The notes beneath the pieces are model-generated. The model saw only the letters and a program-made list of their open reading frames with translations. It ran no database searches and had not been told where the DNA came from. The position numbers and the translations under genes were made by a program. Below, one piece after another: positions 44,726 to 52,882 of a DNA stretch of 64,000 nt. Source of the DNA: Phycisphaeraceae bacterium (GTDB taxonomy: Bacteria; Planctomycetota; Phycisphaerae; Phycisphaerales; SM1A02); the NCBI GenBank assembly GCA_019636755.1, contig JAHBWZ010000011.1:36847-100846 (forward strand), written 5' to 3'. Within the stretch, counting starts at the first letter, position 1. Every line of letters starts with the position of its first letter.

Positions 44726-46182
44726 TCCGGATCGGATGCATCGACGCCGGGTCGGGTGCATGACGCCGGATCGACCGGCGCCGGGCGCATGGCGGCACCC
44801 TGCTGCAGCGCGTCATAGGCGGCGTACTTGAGCATCTCGGAGAGCGACGGGTAGTTGAAGCACGCCTCGATGAGGTCGGCGATCCCGCCGCCGCCCACGA
44901 TGAGGAAGAGCGGTGTGTGGATCAGTTCCGTGGCATGATCGCCCACGAGCGTCGCGCCGAGCAGACGTCCTGTCGCGCGATCGAAGATGCACTGCGCCAG
45001 GCTGTGCCGGTCGCCGAGCATGCGCGCGCGGACGTTGCGCGCCGCGTCACTGCGGCCCGTCACGACATCCAGGCCGCGCTGTCGGGCCTCCGCGCCCGTC
45101 AGTCCGACGGTGGACACGCCGGGAATCGTGTAGATGCCGGATGGGACTGTCTGCGCCAGTCGGCGCTTGAACGGAATGCCGAACATGTGGCAGGCTGCGA
45201 TGCGTCCCTGCTCCATCGAGGTCGATGCGAGCGCGGGTGCGCCGACCACGTCGCCGGCGGCGAAGATCGTCGGGCTCGAGGTCCGGCCGTCCTCGTCCAC
45301 CAGGATACGGCCGGAAGCGTCGGTCGCCACGCCGGCCTGCTCGAGGCCGATCGACTCCGTACCGGGGCTTCGTCCGGCCGCCCAGAGCAGAACGTCACAG
45401 GTGATGGCCGGACCGGTGCCGGTCTCCACGTGGACCGACGAGCGACGCGTGGTGATGGTGCGGGGACGCACGCCGTTCAGGATGCGGACGCCGCGGTCCT
45501 CCATCGCGGCGGCAAGATGATCCCCGACCTCCGGATCGAGGAACGGGAGGATGCGGCTGCCGCCGTTGACGAGCGTCACCGCGCTGCCCAGTTCCGCGAA
45601 GATCGACGCGTACTCGCAACCGATGACGCCGCCGCCGACCACGCAGAGCGTCGCCGGCAGTTCGTGAAGGCGCAGGACGCCGTCTGCGTCGACGACGCGC
45701 TGCTCGTCAAACGGGACATGCGCCGGGCGCGTCGGCCTGGATCCGGTGGCGATCAGGATGAAACGCGCCGTGACGCATCGCTCAATGCCGCACGCGGTCC
45801 GGACCGCGATGGTGCGTGCGTCGAGCAATCGCCCGGCGCCAGCGATGATCGTGACACCGAGGCGGTCGAAGGCGCTCTCGATGCGGTCGTGCTCCTGCTG
45901 CTCCACGTGGTGGCGCTGCGCCATGAGCCGGGTGAGTGATACGCCGGAGGCGCCCGGGAACGCGACGCCGGGAACCGGGCACCGATGGAGCGATGAGCAG
46001 ACGAGCGCGGTTTCCCGCAGGGCCTTCGAGGGGACGGTGCCCGTGTTCACCATCGACCCACCCGGATGCGATGCACGCTCGATCACGGCGACACGCCGAC
46101 CGAACCATGCCGCCTGCGTCGCCGCCTTCTCACCGGCGGGCCCGCACCCGAGACAGACCAGGTCGAAGTCGTACGTGGCCAT
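44710..46182 (-). CDS. sthA: Soluble pyridine nucleotide transhydrogenase
   Basis: Flavoprotein that transfers hydride between NADH and NADP+ (Si-specific). FAD-binding GCGPAGEKAATQAAWFGRR is at the N-terminus, followed by GGSMVNTGTVPSKALRE. In disulfide reductases this region would hold a redox-active Cys pair; here no such Cys pair is present, as in SthA and unlike dihydrolipoamide dehydrogenase. The NAD(P) motif LCVVGGGVIGCEYASIFAELG, the FAAGDVVGAP motif and the dimer region with YPSLSEMLKYA are conserved. The ATG at 46182 (MATYDFDLVCLG) is the family start; the frame continues upstream over the tRNA but is not coding there. 490 residues, close to the usual 465. A tRNA-Arg gene lies 125 bases upstream. 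Confidence 0.9.
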   Translation of the reverse strand: MATYDFDLVCLGCGPAGEKAATQAAWFGRRVAVIERASHPGGSMVNTGTVPSKALRETALVCSSLHRCPVPGVAFPGASGVSLTRLMAQRHHVEQQEHDRIESAFDRLGVTIIAGAGRLLDARTIAVRTACGIERCVTARFILIATGSRPTRPAHVPFDEQRVVDADGVLRLHELPATLCVVGGGVIGCEYASIFAELGSAVTLVNGGSRILPFLDPEVGDHLAAAMEDRGVRILNGVRPRTITTRRSSVHVETGTGPAITCDVLLWAAGRSPGTESIGLEQAGVATDASGRILVDEDGRTSSPTIFAAGDVVGAPALASTSMEQGRIAACHMFGIPFKRRLAQTVPSGIYTIPGVSTVGLTGAEARQRGLDVVTGRSDAARNVRARMLGDRHSLAQCIFDRATGRLLGATLVGDHATELIHTPLFLIVGGGGIADLIEACFNYPSLSEMLKYAAYDALQQGAAMRPAPVDPASCTRPGVDASDPDQLAA

Positions 46183-46307
46183 CACCGGGAACCCGGATCG
46201 GCGGGTTCGGACGCGTGGTTCAGTGGAACCGTCGGACCCCCGGGTGGGCGGGCCGGGAGGTCCGGGGCCAGGATCCGGGGCAGTCCGTCTCGCGCGGGGT
46301 CGGCAAG

Positions 46308-46380
46308 CGTCCACGGCAGGACTCGAACCTGCAACCTTCGGCTTCGGAGGCCGACGCTCTATCCGTTGAGCTACGTGGAC
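46308..46380 (-). tRNA. tRNA-Arg, anticodon CCG
   Basis: A 73-base cloverleaf on the minus strand. The acceptor stem GTCCACG pairs with CGTGGAC. D-arm GCTC/GAGC, anticodon stem TCGGC/GCCGA with loop CTCCGAA (anticodon CCG, reading CGG), T-arm GCAGG/CCTGC with loop TTCGAGT. The 3' CCA is not encoded. Short variable loop of 5 bases. Confidence 0.95.
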
Positions 46381-46440
46381 CGGGAGAGGGATGGTACCGC
46401 GCCCGGTTGACGCGGTGGAGGCCCGGGGCAACGCGCTCCG

Positions 46441-46512
46441 CGGGGGAGCAAGCCCCGGGGGAGCAAGCCCCGGGGGAGCAAGCCCCGGGGGAGCAAGCCC
46501 CGGGGGAGCAAG
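46441..46512. repeat. 15-bp tandem repeat, 4.8 copies
   Basis: Four perfect copies of CGGGGGAGCAAGCCC (46441-46500) plus a partial fifth (46501-46512), lying between the tRNA-Arg gene and the first cupredoxin gene. Each unit is nearly self-complementary (GGGG against CCCC), so it can form hairpins. The unit is a multiple of 3 and stays open in frame, but I do not regard it as coding. It is not a CRISPR: no spacers. Confidence 0.9.
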
Positions 46513-46658
46513 AAAGTTGCCCCGTCTTCCCCGTGTCCCCTTTCGCGGCGCGGCGCGGAAGGTACTATCGGGTGAGCCCGGACGGCGCCCGCGAAGCGCG
46601 GGGTCACCCGGAGGAGAATCGAAGACGCGGCCGGTTCGGCAGCAGGAGGCTGGGTCAG

Positions 46659-47171
46659 ATGCATGTGTGGACGCGAGCGGCGTCCGGGGTGGCGGCCGGC
46701 GTGGTGGCGCTGGCCGCACACGGGGAGATCATTCCCGTATCGGTCTCCGATTTCGAGTATTCCCCCAGTGTGATCGCCGCGGCGCCGGGCGATACCGTTC
46801 GATTCCAGTGGGTCAGCGGATTCCACACGGTGACCGCGGGCGTCGACTGCAGTTACGACGGCGTGGGATTCAATGGCCCGCTGTACGCCGGTTCGCCTGT
46901 GTTCGACGTCGTGATCCCCGAGGATGCGACGGACGAGATCCCGTTCTTCTGCCTCCCGCACTGCTCGTTCATGACGGGGACCATCGTCGTGGCCACGGCA
47001 CCGGTGTGTCCGGCGGATCTCGACGGGAGCGGGTCCGTGGACTTCAGCGATCTGCTCCAGCTCCTCTCGGTCTGGGGCCCGTGCGAGGACTGCGACGCCG
47101 ACCTGGATGGAGACGATTCGGTCGGGTTCAACGACCTTCTGGCCATGCTCGCGGTATGGGGACCGTGCTGA
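46659..47171 (+). CDS. Secreted cupredoxin with GC-type dockerin tail (first of a tandem pair)
   Basis: A 170-residue protein. Signal peptide at residues 1-22 (MHVWTRAASGVAAGVVALAAHG), a cupredoxin domain at about 23-115 and a dockerin tail at 117-170. Type 1 copper ligands are visible: His56 (SGFHTVTAG), Cys98, His101 and Met105 (FFCLPHCSFMTG). Extra Cys64 and Cys102 may form a disulfide. The tail PADLDGSGSVDFSDL ... VWGPC ... DADLDGDDSVGFNDLL ... WGPC is the same module as in the other secreted proteins of this window. AGGAGG lies about 9 bases before the ATG at 46659, which decides the start although the frame is open from 45936. The second copy follows with overlap. Function: extracellular copper electron carrier, inferred. 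Confidence 0.85.
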   Translation: MHVWTRAASGVAAGVVALAAHGEIIPVSVSDFEYSPSVIAAAPGDTVRFQWVSGFHTVTAGVDCSYDGVGFNGPLYAGSPVFDVVIPEDATDEIPFFCLPHCSFMTGTIVVATAPVCPADLDGSGSVDFSDLLQLLSVWGPCEDCDADLDGDDSVGFNDLLAMLAVWGPC

Positions 47172-47746
47172 CCGCGTTTCGCGGGAACCGCGATACCCGA
47201 CGGCGACCGCAGCGCGGCCGCCGTGCCGCGATGTGCGTGGCGGCCGCTGCGGGGGTGGCGCTGGCGTGCCCGGCCGTGACCCTCGGCGGGGGCGTGGTGC
47301 ATGACGTCCAGCAGTTCGGGTTCGGATTCTTCCCGAACACGGTGTTCGTGGAGGAGGGCGACACGATCCGCTGGCACTGGAATGACGGTGTGCACACGGT
47401 CACGTCCGGTGAACCATGCGTGCAGACGCCGCTCTTCAACTTTCCGCTGACCGCCGCGGCACCGCTTGCCGAGTGGGCCGTCCCGGACGGCTCCCACGGG
47501 GTGATCATTCCCTACTTCTGCCTCCCGCACTGCTCATTCATGACGGGCCGGATCTTCGTGGGTGTGCCCAATCCATGCCCGGCGGATCTGGACTTCTCCG
47601 GCGTGGTGGACGTGTCGGACCTGATGGCGATGCTGGACCGCTGGGGCCGATGCGCCGCGCCGTGCGCGGCCGACCTCGACGCGTCCGGCGAAGTCGGCAT
47701 GATCGACCTGCTGGTCATGCTCGCGGCGTGGGGTCGCTGCCCCTGA
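47156..47746 (+). CDS. Secreted cupredoxin with GC-type dockerin tail (second of a tandem pair)
   Basis: A 196-residue paralogue of the preceding gene. A twin-Arg-containing basic n-region and a hydrophobic core (MCVAAAAGVALACPAVTLGG) precede a cupredoxin domain with copper ligands His80 (GVHTVTSG), Cys122, His125 and Met129 (YFCLPHCSFMTGRIFV). The dockerin tail (PADLDFSGVVDVSDLMAML, AADLDASGEVGMIDLLVML) ends W-G-R-C-P instead of W-G-P-C. Start is uncertain: ATG 47156 overlaps the preceding stop by 16 bases, GTG 47165 and ATG 47231 are alternatives and none has a strong ribosome binding site. The overlap suggests translational coupling of the two copies and a recent duplication followed by divergence. 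Confidence 0.78.
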   Translation: MGTVLTAFRGNRDTRRRPQRGRRAAMCVAAAAGVALACPAVTLGGGVVHDVQQFGFGFFPNTVFVEEGDTIRWHWNDGVHTVTSGEPCVQTPLFNFPLTAAAPLAEWAVPDGSHGVIIPYFCLPHCSFMTGRIFVGVPNPCPADLDFSGVVDVSDLMAMLDRWGRCAAPCAADLDASGEVGMIDLLVMLAAWGRCP

Positions 47747-48247
47747 TCACGATCGCAGGCTGTTGAGATGATGCTCCGCCCGGCGCCGAGCCGCCCGGAG
47801 CCGCGGTGACTGCGTCGCCGACGCTCGACGTATCTCCGGGGACGTGCCTTCGACCGGGCTCCGTGTGGCGACGAATCCGATCGCGCGCTCGCCATTGGCG
47901 GAGGATGCCAGCAGCCTGCGAGCACGACCGTTCCGGCGATCGATCGCGCCCGCCCGGGTGACGGACCCGCGACCAGGCACAGGTCCGGCCCGCAACGGCG
48001 CGCAGGCGGCACAGATCCGGCGGGGTGACGCCATCTCCTGCAGACAGCGTGCAGGCGGGAGGCGCCGCGGCCGTGCCGAGGACTCCGGCCGTGACGTGTG
48101 CTGCAGCACGGCCGAATCGCCCGCCGGAGGCCTGGCGGCGGCCTGGTCGGAAAAAGACGACCCCCGGCGCGAACGCCGGGGGTCGCAGGAGTCTGATGGG
48201 TTGAGTCCGTCGAGCCAGCGGCCGTCCGGGCTCAGGTCATCCGACAC
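47747..48247. other. 501-base intergenic region between convergent genes
   Basis: No gene seen. Open frames here are Arg/Pro/Ser-rich without start signals. It contains the minus-strand terminator at 48151-48185; otherwise nothing recognisable. Confidence 0.5.
48151..48185 (-). terminator. Rho-independent terminator of the Cys-rich dockerin gene
   Basis: Perfect 12-bp stem (48158-48169 with 48174-48185) and a 4-base loop that reads TTCG on the minus strand. A TCTTTTT tract follows in the minus direction (48157 downward). It ends the transcript of the gene at 48248-49219. Confidence 0.93.
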
Positions 48248-49219
48248 TCAGGGGCACGGACCCCAGTTCGACAGGATGAGCAGGGCGTCGCCGAAGCCGA
48301 CGTTGCCATCACCATCGAGGTCGTACGGGCAGGGCAGGGTCGACTGGACCGTGCCGCTGTAGTTGTTGTCGCCACCGCAGGGGTAGCCTTCGAAGATACC
48401 GGAGCCGCCGGCGCCGCCGGTGGCCGTGAAGAGGTAGTACAGCGCGGCGGGGGCGTTCAGGAAGGACGCCGTTGCCATACCGCAGATGCCGCCGGAGTCA
48501 CCAGGGGTGCCCTGGATCGCGAGCGCGGCGCAGTTGCTGTTCAGGATGAACGCGACGACCGGGAACTCGGCGTCGACAGCCCAGGTGAGGTCGCCGCCGC
48601 CGTGGTTCAGTTCGAACCAGTCGGTGTCGCGCGTGCCGGCGTCGGCCCACGCGGTGCCGCAGACGGTTCCGCCAGCGAGCGAGCCGAAGATGCCGCCAGC
48701 GTTGCAGCCGCCGTTGGTGTCGCTGCCGCAGGGCTCGTTCTCGTCATTGGTGCAGTTGATGTCGCAGCCGGCGACGAGAGAGATGTTCAGCGTGAACGTA
48801 CCGCAGTCACCGCCCCAGCCGTCGATGGCGACGGTGTAGGTGTCGCCGGCGTTCAGGCCGTTCATGAGGACCTGAGACTTGAAGCCGTCGGAGCCGCAGG
48901 AGTCGTCGCTGCAGCCGAGGATGTTGAAGCCTGCGTCCAGGACGTAGATCTTGGTGTCGTAGAGCGAACCGCAGATCTCGAGCAGCGCGGAGCCGCTCAC
49001 GCCCGTGAAGGAGTACCACTTGTCCGGCGAGGTCGAGCCGGTGTAGGGGCAGACGGCGTCGAAGTTGTCAGCGCCGGTGCAGGTGTTGCCGGAGTCCGAT
49101 CCCGGGACCGAGATCGACTGCGGGTTGAACGGATCATCGCTGCCCTGGGCGAGGGCGATCGAGCTGGCGCCGAAGACGACGGCAGCGCCGAGAGTGATAC
49201 AGGTGCGGATATCAGCCAT
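48248..49219 (-). CDS. Secreted Cys-rich protein with GC-type dockerin tail
   Basis: A 323-residue secreted protein of unknown function. Signal peptide MADIRTCITLGAAVVFGASSIALAQ (site after ALA). The body has about twenty Cys residues in a Gly/Asp-rich sequence of two similar halves, e.g. SPDKWYSFTGVSGSALLEIC and TDWFELNHGGGDLTWAVDAE, that resemble bacterial pre-peptidase C-terminal (PPC-like) beta domains. The C-terminus (PYDLDGDGNVGFGDALLILS then NWGPCP) is a single dockerin unit. The ribosome binding site GAGGAGG lies about 10 bases before the ATG. A textbook terminator follows its stop. Probably exported and disulfide-stabilised; no enzymatic motif found. Confidence 0.85.
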   Translation of the reverse strand: MADIRTCITLGAAVVFGASSIALAQGSDDPFNPQSISVPGSDSGNTCTGADNFDAVCPYTGSTSPDKWYSFTGVSGSALLEICGSLYDTKIYVLDAGFNILGCSDDSCGSDGFKSQVLMNGLNAGDTYTVAIDGWGGDCGTFTLNISLVAGCDINCTNDENEPCGSDTNGGCNAGGIFGSLAGGTVCGTAWADAGTRDTDWFELNHGGGDLTWAVDAEFPVVAFILNSNCAALAIQGTPGDSGGICGMATASFLNAPAALYYLFTATGGAGGSGIFEGYPCGGDNNYSGTVQSTLPCPYDLDGDGNVGFGDALLILSNWGPCP

Positions 49220-49845
49220 TTTAGGAGTTCCTCCTCAAGGTCTTGGGGGTTCTTACTTCGATCCGAATCGATGCACTATGGATGGAACCAGCCGCCGTTC
49301 AGCAAGGGACCCGTTTCGGCAGCCGCCGGTACCTCCACTCTTCGGGTGCAAAGATACCGCAAACAGGGCGAAGCGGAAGGGCCGACGCACGGAGATTTTT
49401 CTTTTGTCTCCGCGTCCGGCGAGCCTCCCGGGCGCCCGCTCGCTCGAAACGGCCGTCGACCTCTGGCAGTTTTCGGAACTGTGGGGCTCAACCCGGCAGG
49501 CGCGGGTCGAGGCCTGGGCGGGTCCGCGGTCCTCAGAACCCGACGGCTCGCGGCACCGCGTGCCTGGCGACGGCATCCGTCCGGACCGCGCCGCCGAAAG
49601 GGAAGGGTGGACAGGCGCCGGCCCCCGAACGGTTGCGCGGCGGGATGCCGCCGCGGATCGCGCCGGACACCGGCCGTCCCGGTTCGGCTGATGCATCGGG
49701 CAAGCCACCGGTCCTCGCCGGGTTCCGCGGCCTTGCCGGTTAGGATGACGGCGCCGGCGGATCCGGGCTGCCCGCGTGCTCCGCGGCTTCGTGCGACGGC
49801 GACCCGCCGGGTCGGACGAGCACTCGATCTTTCAGGAACGACTCC
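49220..49845. other. 626-base divergent intergenic region
   Basis: Between the minus-strand Cys-rich gene and the plus-strand prepilin gene. It has a locally AT-richer patch (49391-49411, ATTTTTCTTTTGTC) in the upstream region of the minus gene that could be an UP-like or promoter element. No convincing gene is present and no clear -35/-10 pair was found. Confidence 0.5.
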
Positions 49846-50730
49846 ATGCGACGCTTCACACCCCGCGCCTTCACGCTGATCGAACTGCTGGTCGTCATGG
49901 CGATCATCGCCCTGCTGATCGGACTCCTGCTGCCCGCCCTCGCCCGCGGCCGGGCCCAGGCACGCCTCCTGAAGGATCAGACGCAGGTCAAGCAGGTGCA
50001 CCAGGGGTGGCTGACCTTCGCCCGGCAGCAGGACGGCACGTTTCCGACCCCAGGGCTCGTGCGCCGACTCCCCGTGAACGGCGTCTACATCCCCGGGCGC
50101 GGCGAGGAGGATCGCGTGCTCAACCGGACGGACCACATCCACGCGCTTGCGGTCATGCAGAATATCTACACGCCGGAGATCCTCGTCGCCCCCACGGAGG
50201 TCAATCCGTCGGTCGCGGTCAAGGACAATTACAACTTCTCGGCGTACTCGGTCTCGAGCAATCCCCCGGTCTACTGGGACCCGACGTTCCAGACACGGCT
50301 TCAGCAGGTCTGCCACACCTCGTATGCGTCCATGCCGGTTGCCGCAACACGGCAGCGGGAGCACTGGCGCGACTCACTGGGCTCCAGGATGGCGATGATC
50401 GGGACCCGTGGTCCGCGGTACGGCGACCACATGCTGGCCGAGAGCCTGACCTATGAGTTCCACGGTGGCCGGCGGCAGTGGGTGGGCGTCGTCTGCTACA
50501 ACGACAACCACGTCGAGACGCACGACACCCTGTACCCCTCGTCCCTGGACTTCGTCAACGAACTCGGTGATGTCCAGCAGGACAATCTCTTCCGCAACGA
50601 CGCCTGCACCGGCGGCATCTGCCTTCCGGACGGCGTGAATGGCTACGACTCGTTCCTGGCGATCATCAGCAACATGACGCTGCAGGCCGGGGCGGTCATC
50701 GGAACCGTGGAGTGGGACGAGCCGCTCTGA
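49846..50730 (+). CDS. Type II/IV prepilin-like protein with N-terminal methylation motif
   Basis: A 294-residue pseudopilin-like protein. The prepilin leader MRRFTPRA is followed by the cleavage/methylation site and hydrophobic helix AFTLIELLVVMAIIALLIGL, where the residue before Phe is Ala rather than the usual Gly. The rest is globular with many Tyr, Asn and Asp residues (YTPEILVAPTEVNPSVAVKD, ESLTYEFHGGRRQWVG) and resembles the prepilin-like proteins with H-X9-DG type heads that are very numerous in planctomycetes. Probably secreted to the envelope through a type II secretion-like machine. The PilM operon is 3.7 kb downstream, but no link is shown. Confidence 0.88.
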   Translation: MRRFTPRAFTLIELLVVMAIIALLIGLLLPALARGRAQARLLKDQTQVKQVHQGWLTFARQQDGTFPTPGLVRRLPVNGVYIPGRGEEDRVLNRTDHIHALAVMQNIYTPEILVAPTEVNPSVAVKDNYNFSAYSVSSNPPVYWDPTFQTRLQQVCHTSYASMPVAATRQREHWRDSLGSRMAMIGTRGPRYGDHMLAESLTYEFHGGRRQWVGVVCYNDNHVETHDTLYPSSLDFVNELGDVQQDNLFRNDACTGGICLPDGVNGYDSFLAIISNMTLQAGAVIGTVEWDEPL

Positions 50731-51074
50731 CCGCAAGGGGGACCGGCGCAGGCGGTCGTCCGGGGCCGCGGGTGCCGGGCGCCGCCACGGCGGCCGGCTG
50801 ACGATCGGTCCGTGATCGCCTGATCGTCGGGACGCGACGGCCCCGGCCCGCCGGCGCATGGTCCCCTGGTCCGCCGGGCGCTGGGCCGGCACGCGATGCA
50901 CCAGCCTGCATGGTTCGTCTCCAGGAGCCGGATGCGAGCGCGGCGGACGCACGCGTCCGCCGCGCTCGCATGCATGTCCATCCGGGCCCTCCGCGCCGTG
51001 CCGGCGCCGGACGACCATCCTGCGGCCGTGCAGCCGGCGACGCAGGTCGCGCTCGCGTCGCAGTCGACCTGCTA
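50731..51074. other. 344-base gap between convergent genes
   Basis: No gene seen. Contains the 18-bp perfect inverted repeat at 50932-50971. Confidence 0.5.
50932..50971. terminator. 18-bp perfect hairpin, probable bidirectional terminator
   Basis: ATGCGAGCGCGGCGGACG (50932-50949) and its exact complement (50954-50971) with a CACG loop, between the convergent prepilin and thioredoxin-fold genes. No T-tract on either side, so termination is inferred from position and stability only. Confidence 0.55.
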
Positions 51075-52742
51075 CTACGGGCAGGGGCCCCACGCGGCGA
51101 GCGTCGCGAGAACATCGCTGAAGTCGACCGTCCCGTTGCCGTCCAGGTCCTCCGGGCAGTCGGCGCATGGTCCCCACGCCGCGAGCAGCACCAGGACGTC
51201 GGCGAAGTCCGTCGATCCACTGCCGTTCTGGTCGGTCGGGCACGGCGACTTCTCACAGGCATCCACCAGGCCGTTCGAGTCCGCATCCGAATCGCCAGGC
51301 AGCGTCAGGGAAAGGTCGAAGCGGACCCACGTCGCGCCACCGCATGCGTTGGCGTCGACGGCACCGGTCGCGGTGAGCAGGACCGAGGCGGACGGCTGGC
51401 CGTCCACCAGTGCGTTCCAGGTGGCGGCGGGCACGATGAGCGTCTCCTCCATCGGAGCACAGAGCAGCCCGTTGATGAAGACCTGACCGACGAGTGTCCC
51501 GTTGACGGTGATGTTCAGTCGCTCCGTACCCACGGCGAAGTCGCCCTGGCCGAAGACCGTGAAGTGGACGTCCGAGACTGAGGTCGACGGGTTGGCGATC
51601 GTGTAGGTATACGAACTTCCGAAGCCGAAGGGGCTGTACTGCGGCGAGGAGCGGACGAAGGGCCGTGCGACCTCGCACGAATCGGGCACCAGGTTGCCGT
51701 TGCAGTCTTCTTCGACGGCGGACGCAATGTCGCACTCGTCCGGAATGCCATTGGCGTTGCAGTCCTGGCTGGCGCCGCTGAGCAGGTCCTGCCAGTCCAT
51801 GGTGCCGTTCGAATTGCAGTCGCCGCACTCGTCAGGGACGCCGTTTCCGTTCGCGTCCGCGCTGCTTCCCGACGCGATGTCGCACTCGTCCGGCAGTCCG
51901 TTCTGGTTGCAGTCCTGGCTGGTACCGGCTGCGATGTCCTGCGAATCAGGAATCCCGTTCGCGTTGCAGTCGAAGGTCGGGAAGGGATGCGAGATCCAGT
52001 GGGCATTGAAGATCTGGGACGGCGCCGCTGCCGCATTGGACTGCGCCCAGCCCAGGAAGCGGACGTTCCCCAGGTTCGAGGCGCTGGCGCCCGAGAGCGT
52101 GAAGGTGTGGACGTGTTCGAAGAACTGGCCGGGGAGGAGCGCGATGTCCACCGCATTCGGCGCCTGGATGAACGTATTGCGGTACATCGGGTTGCCACCC
52201 GTCGGAAACTGGTCGAGCGCCTGCACCAGGTGCAGTCGCAGCGTCTTCGCAGAGCCGCCCGGCTCGATCCCGACGCGCATCGTGACCTCCCACTTGTTGG
52301 TCCCGGCCGGAACGGCGCCCAGTTGCACCGTGACGTCCGTCGGGGCCAGGAGGCGCTGCTGATACTGCGCCGAGAGGACTGCGTAGTTCTGGGACGCGGA
52401 TCCGGCGCTGCCGACGCGCTGCAGCGTGCCATCCATCCACGTGGTCGGGTACCCGGGGACGCCATAGAAGGACTGGCGCTGGTTCCCCCACGGCGTGGCG
52501 TAGGAGTCGCCGCCATGGATGCCGAGCGTGAAGAACGAACCCGGATATTCGTTGCAGAGGTCCGAGTACGCCTGCCGCACCGGTGGGCAGTAGACGCACC
52601 ACGTGGCGGTGAATGCTTCCATCATGACGCGCCGTTCGGCAGCGGGGGCCTCAGGGCATGGCCACGCGAGGACGGAGAGCGATGCGGCAATGAACACTGC
52701 GGGAATTGTCCGCGGTGCGACGGCGAGAGAGAGTGCGGCCAT
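51075..52742 (-). CDS. Secreted thioredoxin-fold protein (Omp28-like) with Ca-binding repeats and GC-type dockerin
   Basis: A 555-residue secreted protein. The ATG at 52742 is preferred (GGAG upstream); a GTG at 52775 is an alternative. A signal peptide (about 1-34) is followed by a thioredoxin-like domain with Cys49 and Cys52 in FTATWCVYCPP and the GYPTTWMDG loop. Residues about 270-370 contain thrombospondin type 3-like calcium repeats (DCNANGIPDSQDIA, DCNQNGLPDECDIA, DCNSNGTMDWQDL). Another beta domain and the dockerin units DQNGSGSTDFADVLVLLAAW and [20 protein letters not shown] follow, ending W-G-P-C-P. It may act in extracellular disulfide or redox chemistry; direct evidence is absent. 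Confidence 0.85.
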   Translation of the reverse strand: MAALSLAVAPRTIPAVFIAASLSVLAWPCPEAPAAERRVMMEAFTATWCVYCPPVRQAYSDLCNEYPGSFFTLGIHGGDSYATPWGNQRQSFYGVPGYPTTWMDGTLQRVGSAGSASQNYAVLSAQYQQRLLAPTDVTVQLGAVPAGTNKWEVTMRVGIEPGGSAKTLRLHLVQALDQFPTGGNPMYRNTFIQAPNAVDIALLPGQFFEHVHTFTLSGASASNLGNVRFLGWAQSNAAAAPSQIFNAHWISHPFPTFDCNANGIPDSQDIAAGTSQDCNQNGLPDECDIASGSSADANGNGVPDECGDCNSNGTMDWQDLLSGASQDCNANGIPDECDIASAVEEDCNGNLVPDSCEVARPFVRSSPQYSPFGFGSSYTYTIANPSTSVSDVHFTVFGQGDFAVGTERLNITVNGTLVGQVFINGLLCAPMEETLIVPAATWNALVDGQPSASVLLTATGAVDANACGGATWVRFDLSLTLPGDSDADSNGLVDACEKSPCPTDQNGSGSTDFADVLVLLAAWGPCADCPEDLDGNGTVDFSDVLATLAAWGPCP

Positions 52743-52882
52743 GAGTGATCGGCTCCAGGCGGATTGCCAGAACACGCGGGCCTACGGCAGGTCCGTGTGC
52801 CTCCAACATACCGCCGGGCGGGCAGGGCGTCATCGCCTCCCCGTGAACTCCCGGCGGAATCTTCCCGCCGGCCGACCGTCGC

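Noticed and set aside
46441..46512. CRISPR-like array
   Set aside because: Repeat units abut with no spacers and the unit is only 15 bp, so it is a simple tandem repeat.
47844..48362. 172-residue plus-strand open frame in the intergenic region
   Set aside because: Arg/Ser/Pro-rich, overlaps the terminator and has no start signal or family match.
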